From positions 4,896,681-4,960,680 of the forward strand of contig NC_133496.1 in the NCBI RefSeq assembly GCF_025370935.1: a stretch of 64,000 bases of DNA, read 5' to 3'. Position 1 is the stretch's first letter, and each line of letters starts with the position of its first letter. A program made the position numbers and the translations under genes. This DNA comes from Choristoneura fumiferana (Eukaryota > Arthropoda > Insecta > Lepidoptera > Tortricidae). This document shows positions 1-12,300 of this stretch, piece after piece. Under the pieces are notes generated by a model. It was given only the letters and a program-made list of their open reading frames with translations, ran no database searches and was not told the origin of the DNA.

Positions 1-2046
1 AGAATAACGGACGGTAAACATCCTTAATGTCTTGTTCATAGAGTCTTGGGGTATTCAAAGGTGTGTCTTGCCGGTAAGCCGACACGGCCCTTAGTTACCA
101 AGACTAGGGCAGGGGAAGTCTCAATTTATCGTAACACGATAATAGAACCGACTTCCTTCGCTCTTCCGTACGGCTTGAGTCGAGAGCGTAGCATGCTGGT
201 TCCAATTTCGAATTTACTTCGAGTGTCTTCTGTCAAACTCAATTTCCTGAATGGTTTTGAAATTAAAAGTGGCCAGTCATATTTCCATCAACCCTCTGTG
301 TTTCATAGGTTTCAAAGTTGCTTTAGTTTTTTTTTTGTTAATTGAATACGTAAGTACTTCACTTCTGCAGAAACATTTTTTAGTAGTTGTTAGTTCAGGT
401 ATTATAATCTTAATAAACACATATAAAGGTACGATTCCAGTGAATTGTTTGTGATACTATACTTCACATCATAGCGTGCTAACTTTTTTATGCCATTTTT
501 TGTCAGTTCTACGAACACTGATAACACAACATGCAACGTAAACGGAGACGATCGCCAGCAGGGTTTAAATGATATTCGGCACGAGCATCCGTTGTTAAAT
601 GAATGTTAAAAATTAACTGCTTTTTAGGTTAACGAACTTAACTACCTGTGTTAATGATTTGTAGATGCGATTTCCAGTCTTTATCGATTTTCTGATACCG
701 TGAAACGGAACGTTACGCCCGAAGGTAGAATTTGGTGGTGGATTTTTTTTACAATTGGAACGAATGGATTAATGAGCGGACGTACTCTGGTAATCTTGCT
801 GTTTTAGCTGTCATTGAGCTTCTAGTTAGCATTTGATGCTTGACGATATTATTGACTTTAAAAAAAGTTAGTTACCATCTCCAAGTCTTTGACATTAGGA
901 CATTACTCTGTTCTGCGTCAGAACCTTGAAGATTTTCTGTAGCTATTTTAATACTGTAGGATATTGTACTCGTAATTTACTAGTTTGTTGCTGCGGCAAC
1001 TTCCCTGTCCCGTGGTAACTTCTGAAAATCCCTTCCGCTAGCTAGATAATGATACGCTACTTTACTTATGTTAAATGTTGTCAAAAAATTCTTTAGCTTC
1101 GATGGTTTCGGGTGTGCGTTGTCTGCCAGTCAGTCACAGGACACTTTTAAAACTATACAATTTTCTTATTCTGTGGTGTAAACATACGAAATCAATCTAA
1201 AGTAGACGGAACCCGCAGTCATAGTTTTGTTCATACTATCGAATTTTATGGGACGACCTATATTGAATCTCGTTTGATAAACGAAAGTCAATACGGGAGA
1301 TAATTTCGAAGATAAACAAGGAACTAGCTGTTTGTGTTTAGTGAAGCCACGTAAAGATCGTGTGGGAGGGACATGCTTAGCGAGTCTATTATTGTCTTTG
1401 GCTGTATTTAGCGTGTCTACGTCTAGTGTAGGTTTAGATGAGAAAAGAGCGGTGAGATTCACTGAGTACGGAATTATAGCTGAAATACTTAATAAAATTA
1501 CTAATGAATGAGGGTTTCTTTGACAGACTAGATGGCGTTGGTATCGAGAGGTCTGTTTGACACGAATAACCGAATAACGAAATAAACCAATCAGAAGCAG
1601 GACTCTTACGTCAAACGAACCTCTCGATATTAACGCCATCTATCGATATTTCGCTTTTCAGGAAACTTTAGTTGACCTACCCTCTTTTATTTGAAAGTTA
1701 ATTGGACAACTAAAATACCTATGTTAAGTATATTTTATTATATCGTAACGTAACGTAACGTAAGCAATCGCAGTCCTTTATGAGATCAATGAACGGAACT
1801 TAGCAGGACATTTTGACACACTTTATCGCTTCCATACAGATGTTTTGAATATAACTCTGCTAATATTATTTAATGCGATAGTTTATTCGTATGTATTTAT
1901 TTTGAACAGGAGGTTAATGAACTACAGCGAAATCTAATGCAGTAGGTAAATATTCATAAGCCACGTCAGTTTTTATTTTATTTTATTCAGAAATAGGGTT
2001 GCGTTTGACCACAATTAACTAATTAATAAATTAATTAATTAATTAA
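1..2046. other. no gene recognised; upstream flank of the ADAM locus
   Basis: AT-rich sequence without a convincing reading frame, core promoter or RNA gene. It holds one inverted-repeat element (1511-1645), a gtaac(g) microsatellite near 1744-1763 and an (attaa)n stretch just before 2047. The transcription start of the ADAM gene may lie here or further upstream, but nothing marks it. Confidence 0.5.
1511..1645. repeat. inverted-repeat (MITE-like) element, family A
   Basis: The left arm starting tagatggcgttggtatcgag (about 1528) is matched in reverse complement by the right arm ending at 1641. A related copy sits at about 30930-31047, where the outer end also matches: agggtttctt...gacag at 1511 here against ctgtcacagaaaccctt there. 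Length and palindromic structure suit a non-autonomous DNA element. No transposase is present. Confidence 0.6.
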
Positions 2047-2062
2047 TTTTTTTTTTCTGCAG
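2047..2062 (+). promoter_or_regulatory. candidate splice acceptor before the ADAM start exon
   Basis: An uninterrupted T tract followed by ctgcag, 177 bp before the candidate start codon. It suggests the start codon sits in a second exon behind a non-coding 5' exon. The next bases happen to be gtaag, which could also act as a donor, so this is tentative. Other AGs at about 2160-2166 are alternatives. Confidence 0.3.
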
Positions 2063-2238
2063 GTAAGCGAGTATGTGTGAAAAGATGGAGCACGATTGCC
2101 TAATTAAGAATTCGATTCGGTTCGTTCTAATCGAAAAAAGTAGATAATTCAACCTCGCAGTCGCAGGAGATAATTTCAAGCCAAACCCCAGAGGTAAAGC
2201 ACCTTAGTGGGCAAGAATAGCGTGACAGCACTGTCTCT

Positions 2239-2359
2239 ATGCACCTCCTCGCCATCAGGCTTGCCATTGTCACAGTGCTTGTCATGTCATACCATATTTC
2301 ACACCTCATACCGCTCGGTTCTCTGCTACAAGAATCTACACCAGTTGATACTCTGTGCT
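2239..2359 (+). CDS. ADAM exon 1: candidate start and signal peptide
   Basis: The ATG at 2239 follows an in-frame stop at 2218 and opens a 40-codon stretch with a short n-region and a hydrophobic core (LAIVTVLVM at residues 8-16), typical of a signal peptide. It ends at a good donor (t|gtgagt) in phase 1. The exon at 26117 starts with exactly the two bases needed to complete the split codon as Ser. A strong acceptor (T-rich tract then ctgcag) lies at 2047-2062, so a 5' UTR from 2063 is possible. The Kozak context is weak. An unseen alternative first exon inside the 23.8-kb intron cannot be excluded. Confidence 0.55.
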
Positions 2360-5300
2360 GTGAGTTCAAATAGAATAAATCTTTTTTTGCTGACTGTACA
2401 TTCGATTGTCTATACTTGCATAGTCATCTGAACTACATCCTATCCGTAGTTCCATTAACCATTGAAGAGTTCCGTCTTGCGCAGACTGTAGTAGCTGGAC
2501 CACCAAAATTTAACTACCAGATTATTGTATTGTCATCAGATTTACATAAGTATGCCAAATTTTCGCTTAAGCGTATACCACGAAGTGGGTTAAATGTTGT
2601 CTGAGGAATTCAAGGACATACGTATGACGTATAGTCGCGAACAGGGTTTGTGAAGCTACTTAGCACTGTTCGTAATTTGGTCGTACAATGCTACTCTGGT
2701 TCAATCAAACCAGCCCACACCCACTTCTGAGTAAAGGCCTCTTCATTTTCACGCCACTTTGCATGGTCCTGTGCTAGTCTCATTCACAGTTTACCAACCG
2801 ACTCTGGTTTATTATTATTAATGACAATACTTACTTCACAGTGACGAGTGGCTTCAATAATCTTGGTTTGCGACGATACAGTGAAGTAAATAAAAGCCCG
2901 ATTGTGCGCACGGGCACTCATTCCAGCTCATTTATAGATCTGAATCGCGTCAGTACCTACGGTCCGTGCCGTAGACGACATTATCGCTTGAACTATTTGT
3001 ATGTTTATTTTGTTTTACCTGTTTGTTTATATTGTGATAATTTTACAGTCTGTATAGTTTTACTCAAATGATATGATCTTCGAAGTTATGACAAACTGCC
3101 ACGACATTTTGAACTTAATGATTCAGTAACGTTAACAATTAAATTTCCTATCAACTTAAAAAAAAATGCGATATCACCTACGCTCAAAAAAAAAATACGT
3201 CAAGTAAAAGTGCATTCTCGGTCTTTTGATCATCATCATCATCAATGTGTAAAATAAAGGCTTTAGTCAATGCACTTCTCTCCAGTCCATTCTTTCTAAT
3301 GCGAACTCTTTCAATTGCTGCCGCGATACAATGTCTATTTTCTTCTTCATTTTATCCAGAGTACCCTCGGGCTAGCTTCAGAATCAATTTCAAATAACAG
3401 TGCCACAGAAATCTGTATAGAATTAAGTTTATATTAAACCTCAAAGGTCGACTGCTATTTACTACAAGCAATGTTGCAAGTGCAATGTCGAATTTGGGGA
3501 GAAAGTGGAACTTGTTCGCGAAATAATGATCAGAATGATAAAGACGTCAGTGACCTTAATACATTAAATGGATATTTTTCTGATAAACTGACAAATTATA
3601 AAACGGCCTACAAAAAATGTTTCGCGTCTTCAAATATAATTAAGTAAATGTGAAATACCTATAATTGTATAACCAAAATTGGTTACATTTTTATTGATAC
3701 CACCTCGAAATTATGCACGAGAATATTGAACCGCAACCGACTAAAACCTTCGACCGTTAAACATTTGGGTAAAATTTGACACCCTTACTATACTAGTATT
3801 ATAATGCGACAGTTATTCTGTCAGTCGGTTACTACTTTACGCTTAAATCACTGAACCGATTTAATGATGAAAATAGTTTGAACGGGAAGGATATAGAATT
3901 ATTATTATCCCCGAAAACGGCAATAGTTCCCGCGGGACAGTAATAAACATAAACTAATTCATTGCAGACGGCGTAATTTAATTTAAGAATTAAACTACAG
4001 GTTTGTCCATAATTCGATTTGTTATGCATTGAGTTAAAACAATCGTTTAAAGTTTAGTTATTTTGTCAAAACATTCACATTATACTTTCTTAACAAATGT
4101 AGTATTACGTCCAACATGAAACGCAATAAATGAATTATGATTAAGTATGAGATACATTATTACAGGTAACTAGGTTTTATTATTATTAATTAAGAGGTAT
4201 TAACCTTTATTTATAACAATATACAATAAAACACAATACATTAAACAGTAAATATGACTATGTACAGTACAAAAATATCTAACCAAGCCTAACCTATAAA
4301 CCTATAAAAAAAAGTTGTTACATATCTATATTGATCATTTATTACACACGCAATATAAAATGGATTATCTGCGTACGGCAAGGTAGTAAAAAGTGTTTAA
4401 TTTTTCAGTATTGTAGTGTCTTAGTTTTTATTTCGAAACCCCTTTGAACTCTTTGATTTGTTGATTAATTAAATAATGTTGATAAATCAATTAAATAACA
4501 ACTTGTTTTGCCTTAAATTAAGGTCAAGAGCAAGACCTGAAGGTTTCGTTGCAAAAACCAGTAACGGCGGAATTGCGAAGTATCTGTGTTTATTTTTTTA
4601 CCTTTTAAGAATCGTTTCCAGTCGGTGGCCGAATGATCTGATTTTCTATGAACTTGAATGAAAATCTTGGGTGAAAGTATGAATTTGTGTCCACATTTTT
4701 CATTTTTAGAAATGTAAGGTGTTTATTTGTTATTTTAATGCAAAGGCTTATAACAATAACGTTCTAACGGATTGACATCGCATAATCTAAACCACTGCGA
4801 TAAATACTTGAATGTTGGCTGACATATTCCTTGACAATCATAAAGGTGTGCTTAGAAGCAAACTTAGAAGTAAATTTACTTAGGATTAGAGAGCAAGCAA
4901 TGCCGCGGGTGAAAGCAAGTCTATCACATAAACTACATACATTCAGTTTCTCGACTCCCCTTCTAAAACTAAACGTCGACAAAAATGCCGCTTTGACGGT
5001 GGCTTAGTGAATTGATTAAGGAATGTTTAACCATTTAGTTCAGTTGATTAATAGAAGCCAAGGTCAAATTGGGGAAGCACGGATTTAATAAACAAACAAG
5101 GAAAATACATACCTACGTTGGAGAACATAAATACTAATTTACGAATATCATTATAATGTAATTAATCGTTTGCATAAAATAACGTTATTGAATATTGTTA
5201 GCAATTAATAATACATAAATAGCCGTCATACATTACCACAGGCTAATAAAATAATCGTTAAATGTCGTAAAATGTAAGTTTATAAAAAGTAAACAAATTA

Positions 5301-8300
5301 AAAAGTTTTTACGAAATAGAAACAAATCGGCACAAGTTTTGAGAAAATAAGTCATTGCCTGATAAAATAGACTGTTGGGATAGTACGTGGCGATAAAAAT
5401 CCACACAGATGAAGCCGCGGGTAATAAACAGCTAGTAAAATAGTGATGTCATTGAAAGACAAAATATGCACTTAGTTTTCTGTTTGTTTTGTTCGAATAG
5501 ACGCGAGACGGCATCACATTTATCCGTCAAATAAAATTAATCAATGGGTGGTGAAACAGTCCCTTAGAATAATAATACCTATATGTTTTTCGGACCGGAA
5601 CTCGAAACAAAAGATCGGTTTTCTTTCTCTTTCTCATTTGAATCATAGGAAAACTAAAAAACCGGTCAAGAGCGTGTCGGACATGCCGGAAATAGGGTTC
5701 CGTAGCCAATACGAAAAAATCAAGTAATATTTTTCAAAGGATTTCGTATTTTGTACGGAATATTCCAAGTTTAGGTATATTTACTCTTAAACTACTAATA
5801 ATTCTCAAGAAAACTTAACCGTTATAGTTTTCCTTGTAAGTTTGATATACTTATTACCATCCTGTTTGCACTTTAAAGTTGAATATTTTGCAAACAAAAC
5901 ACTTAATGGAATAATCGTTTTAGGAACCCTCTAATGGTTTTAAAAGACATCCAACGATACCCCACACTACAAGGTTGGATGAGAAAAAAAAATAACTCCC
6001 ACTACGTCTATGGGAGGTACTCTAAAAAATATATTTTTTGAATTTTTTATTGTACCATTTTGTCGGCATAGTTAACATACATATTCGTGCAAAATTACAG
6101 CTCTCTAGCATTGATAGTACCTGAGCAAAGCCGCGGACGGACATACAGACAGACATGGCGAAATTATGGGTTCCGTTTTTGCCATTTTGGCTACGGAACG
6201 CTAAAAATCCAACGCGTCCCGAGCGATATTTACATTCTTGTTATACTATAAAGGTGATGTTTGCATTGTCATATGATAACTGATAGATAACAGCAGTGCG
6301 CTCATACAGTCGATGACATCTTTATCTTTATATGGTGAGAGCCACCATCTTGTGCGCTAATGCTGCCGCCAAGGCGTCAGGCGAGGGGAGTAAGTCGACC
6401 AGTGTAATTACTGGCATATGGGGGACTAGCTTTTGCCCGCGGCTTTGTCCGCGTGGTATTCGGTTATCGCGCGCTGTTCCCTCGGGAAGTGTGCATTTTT
6501 CCGGGTAAAAAGTAGACTATGTCACTCTCTGGCCCATAAACTATCTCTGCCAAAGATCACGTCAATCCGTCGCTCCGTTTCTACGTGATAGACGGACAAA
6601 CATACAAACTTTCGCTTATATAATATAAGTATTGGATTCTATCTTAGCCTGTAGGCTGGCAATGGCAAGGCAACACATCTACAATTCTCTGGTGCCAGAT
6701 TTACATATTTTAACTTAAATTCATTACAATTACCTAGTTTTATTCGTATGTGCGTGAATTATATATTTTAAAAACAAGATTTATAAAAACGAACTTATTT
6801 TATAAACTTCTGTTTGTGGCGTTTGGGTGGCTGATTGCCTTGGTCTCGACGAAAATTTTACTTTATGCACTAGTAGAGAATATAAAATCCATTTTATCTC
6901 GCCTACGTTCAGCGTAAATACGAAGTTTACGACCAAAAGTTTATTCTGATATTTTACCTAGCACTAGTGAAGTTACTTCCTTGTAAACATAAAGTTATTC
7001 CGGTAAGTATAAAAGTAACAATCAGACATTAATTATCATAACAATAAAGCTACTCTACCGGCAACATATAGACACACTCCCCACGGCTCGGACAACAAAT
7101 GAGCGACAAATTGTCTTAACACTCGGCGCCTCGTCTATTGGTTTGTTTGTCTCGTATGTGATTTGTTTGGACAATTGGTTGATGGCTGTTTTTGTAAGGT
7201 GCCGTAGGATAAAAGACCCTAGTTTGGTCGCGTCTCGAGATATACCTAGCTTTAATGGTCTCGTGTTATTTCACGGACTATCTAGATAGGTAATGTAGAT
7301 ACAAACCTAAGCTATCAATAAAATCGGGAGTTTAGAATTTGCTTCTTTAAAACTTTGGAACCTTTATCAGATTATTGAATAAAATCGTTATTGCCTGTGA
7401 TTTCCTTTGCGTAAAGTTCACTGATTGATACCACGCGGGCATTTTTTTTTTGGACAAAAAGTACCCTCTATGTGCCTTTGTGCAAAATTTAATCTAAATT
7501 AGTGCTGCCATTCGTATACTATTACAATAGGATATTTAGCCATTGCTCATTCCTATGAGTCTAGCCTAGGAAGGCAAATGACAAAATTAAATTTGATCGA
7601 AGGATGACGGTTTTATCGAGCTGTTATTATGTTCCATATTCAGGTACACCCCATGTTCACTCAAATTTACTTGTTTTTATACAGATAAACGAGTATCTAA
7701 GTACCTGAGTATTTTAAGCGTGAAAGCGTAACAAGCACTCGCTTTTGCATTTATAATATTAGTAAAGAAAAGAAGTTATGATGGATAAATAAATATTAAT
7801 GACTGAATTTTACCAAGTCCAAAAAAGGCATTTATGAAGAGAGAAATTGCATGGAAAAACAGATTACCTACTCGCAAACAAAGTTACAGGGAACATCTAG
7901 TTGAAAAATCCTAATAACAATATTGCGATTGCTAAGTTGTTTCTTTCGACACCAGTAGCCTCTGGCATGGCAATAAAACTAAAGTATTTTTTACACTACC
8001 ATTCATTCTCAAATTGCCATCGCATACACCAATTACAACAATTTGCTTTCTTATTAGCATGAAAGCAAACCATGGAAAGTGAGCGTCTACACTCCAATTA
8101 TTAAGTGAAACTAGTATATTAGCAGGCAGGCTTGGACCACGCTGATTTTATAGTGGGGTAATGGCCCAAAATCATGAACATCTATCTTATCACGGTTAAG
8201 ACTTAAATTATCATCAGCCACATTGTATTTTTCTGACTGTACTTGCATTGTCATCCAAACTACGTACCTATTTACCTACCTACATTTCCTTACCAAATTT

Positions 8301-9293
8301 CAAGTTGATTCCATTAAGTGTTGAAGAATTCCATTCCACGGGAATTTGACTATCAGCAGATTGCTTGGATTGTCGCAGGATTAACATGAGTAAGTATACC
8401 AAATTTCAAGTCGATCGGACACTAGAAGAAGTGGTCGAAAAATGGTTTGTAATTTTTTAAACTACAACATCCATATACATAAAAAAATAAACTAACATAA
8501 GAACGTTGGAAGTTAAAAAACATCTTGTTAAAAGTACCGTGACTGACAGACAGATACGCACAGCCTAAAATATTGGAGCATTTATCTTCGAAATATTAGA
8601 TAGAATTCACTTTTATTCACTATTCAAATTTCGGGCCATTCGTACAGTGGAAAAATTTCTTCGACGGAAAAAAATAGTAATATGTATTTGTATAAAATAC
8701 GGGTCCTTTACATTTAACATTATTATTAGTAAAAAAACCCGCAGTAAAAACAACACTAATTCAATCGAAAAGTTGTGGTTTTGTCTAAACATACATGCTA
8801 CTGAATATTATTGTATGACACAGTGGGTTTTTCAAAACTCGAAAATTTACATGAACGCGGAAAAACAAATACTCCCGTAACCCAAACCGCATTGTACCTA
8901 GTTTTTATACAAGCAATTGGATTACGCATTGAACTAATTACGTGTACTGTCTCGGCTGATTACGACCACAATAACGAGAGGTCAAGAGCTTGTCTAGTCA
9001 CTGACTCATACTATACGAGAATACAGAATGTCGTAATATACTTTAACGACGTTATGAAAGTGTGATTTCTTCACTTGTTATAGAGTCGAGTATTGCGCGG
9101 TCACATGGTGGGACTTGCTTGAATGAAAGTAGTTTGCTTATTAATGCAAGTTGCAATATGTTGCATTTCGAAGTCTAATGGTTAACCTGTTAGGTACAGG
9201 AGAGTTTTCGAAAAGGCTAGTACTTTAATTGACTCTACGTACTGAGTGACTTAAATAATGCACTATTAAACAAACTTTCTGTATTTGGTATTT

Positions 9294-9346
<53 letters not shown>

Positions 9347-12300
9347 TTTCGACACACACACACATATTCGATACACAGAAAAAACACGTTGGGTTGAAAT
9401 AATAATTAAAAAAAAACATCGAATAGTATAAATTGGGACCCACTCAGCATAATGTTGCGGCAAGCCACAACGCTGTTTTTCAGTGGGACCCATAAGAATT
9501 ATAAATTACGACCCAAATTTGCACTTAACAGTTTTAGTTACTGAATCAAAGTTCTCTTACTACTTTAAGAAAAACTCATTAATTTTTATATTAAAGAGCA
9601 AAAAGAACAAGTTGGCTAATCACCAGACTAATCAATACACATTTTATCTTACTATATTATATCCGTGCCTGTCTACTTTGCTGTTTAGCAACTGCCTCCC
9701 ACGCGGCCTGAGTCAACGCCAGCTGCTCGCTCATTCATGAGTCGAGCAGGTGGCTCGTAAGTACCTGCCTAGTGATAGTAATCGCTAAATACTCGTAGTA
9801 ACATATAACGATGTCATAGTAACTCTTAAGGGTCATCAGTATCACTCTTTTCACGGCAATCAGTCTGCCAGATATATATACTTAAATACATATACATATG
9901 CACTACCGTACCGGCACTAAATATACAGGAGTTAACATTCACTGATAGTATACGAAAGCTAACATACTAGTGAATATGTTACTAATAATTAATTATTATA
10001 CATTTAATTACTTCCCATGATCAATCTGCCGTCATATTTTTTGAAAGAGAGGAAAGTGGTATTATTTATAGCGCTATTATGTATATTCTGTCATTAGTCT
10101 TGTGGCTTGCGTAAACCTAGGTCTAACAGTTGTATTGAAAATCGGGATAAAAAGTAGCCTTATTCAACTTCCAGCTATCTACATCCAGACACGGAATGTA
10201 CGCACAAACTTTTGCTTTTAATTATATATTACTATGATAGTAGTTGAATTACATTACTGGCTTTTGTTATTTCCGTGCACTAAGTATGTTCACAATGTTC
10301 AGTAAAGATACGACAGATACGCTAGCTACATACATACGAATGAGAGTAAAAGCATTAATAACCTGCCAGTTAATCCCTTTATACAGATATCTGGCCTTCT
10401 ATACAACATTTATTGCGTTATGAACAAATGGATAGCCCATGCTAAAGCCTCTGTTGACTTCATAATAGCGTTTAGTGACCCTTTCTTCCATTCCTCAATT
10501 CTTCAATTCAAAACAGAGGCCTTATTGCGTTATTGCCTAACGCTCTCGGAATCACGATCGTTTTTCACAACTTCTTTCTGTCACATAGCACGAGATGAGG
10601 CTAGAATGAGATGACGAATGATAAATGAATACGGCTTCAAGTACGAGCATACAGGCTCTGCTAGTTCCATACTATATCGTGACTAGCATCACTAAATCAA
10701 GTGATGTGATGTGACTTATTCCCACTACAATTCGAAAACGCCCAGAAATAAACGAAATGCCTCAGTAAAACAGGCATTATGGTAATTAATGCGCCAAGAC
10801 GTACATTATGGTAAATTAGATCAGCTATTTATGAGGCTGAAAAGAGGCCAGGTCAGGTCACCAGGTGACGTCATTATGCCATGGGACTGAGGGTGCGTTT
10901 CGAAAATTATTGACTCTGCAATTTGGTTATCGCTTTTCTGCGGGAATTCCCGATTATCCGGATTACAAAATGTTTCAGGTTTTAAACTTTCTTTGTGCCA
11001 AATTTAGTTATTTTTGTAGTCTTTGGAACTCCCAGTAAAAAGTTTTTGAAGCAGAAAAAAAAGGCGTTTTTCGAAGGGATAATTTAAATTACCTATATTA
11101 TGTAGTCTAGAATGAATGATTCACTTAAAAATTAACGTGAACCTTACCCATAACAATTCTCTACTAAGTGTATCTAATAATATTAAATAAGGTAAGTGGT
11201 GATATCATTTTTTGTGAATGCGACATAAATTGTACATATATGTACCGCTATCGCCAGAGCGCCACCACGCCAGCGCAGGAAAATTATAAAATCTGTTTTT
11301 TTTTTTAATTATAATTGGTCATTATTTAATTTTTAATGACATAATTTCATTAATGTTTTTAATTTAGGAATTGATCTTGGACTAAATTATAGTATAGGTA
11401 TGATTGTTGATATACTTAGTATTAAAGTTATTGAATAAACTAGTCTTGATTTTTATTTAACTGTTTGAATCGAGTGGTACAGTTTACTGATTTATTTGGC
11501 GAAAAAACCCGTATGAAAGAAGTTTGTTTATTTACCTACATTAAAAAAATACCTAATATGTTTGAGGTTGGGTACAAAATATCTTATCAAGTTAATAATA
11601 CCTACTAACTCCCCCTAATGACTCAGAATGAAAAGTAAAATATTATTTATATCGTAATAAAATAAATGCGTTCCTAACGATAATAATGTAATGTAATTAC
11701 TTTTACTGGTATCATTAATACCTACTATACTGCAAAAAAAGCTGTAGATTTGACCTATGGCGTATCAAACAGAGGATCGTGCATTCGAACATGGGCTCGC
11801 ACTTCGTGAGTTTTTCGTAATTTACGTGCGAAAGTGCTAAAGTTTTTCATGAGCTTGATTACGGTGAAGTAAAACACCACGAGTCAGCTCAATGTGGGTG
11901 TAAAGTTCCCACTTTCCACTGAGCCCGCGTAAAAACTACAGCCCCGCACATTCTGCTTGTGACTAGCAGTGAGACTTCTATAATGCTGGTGATAATAATC
12001 AGGGTATAGGAACGCTTTTCTTAAAAAAAAGATTTTATATTCGTGTTATTTGTGAGGTTTCGAATTCTGGTGTTAGCTGGAATTCTTTTGCGAACCAGTC
12101 ATTTTGAATTTTATTCCATGAATTTGAAACCATTCCAAAATGAAGACCAGTACCACTACCATTACAGTGACCGTATTCGATAGCGACGGCGCAAACTTTT
12201 TGTATGGAGAATTGTACAGCGCCTCTACAAATAATTTACGCCGTCGCTATCGAGTACGGTTACTGCAAACTCATGGTAGTGGTACTGAGGCCGTACTGCT

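Noticed and set aside
9225..9493. Leu-Ser repeat proteins on the minus strand
   Set aside because: Translation of the (AG)n microsatellite.
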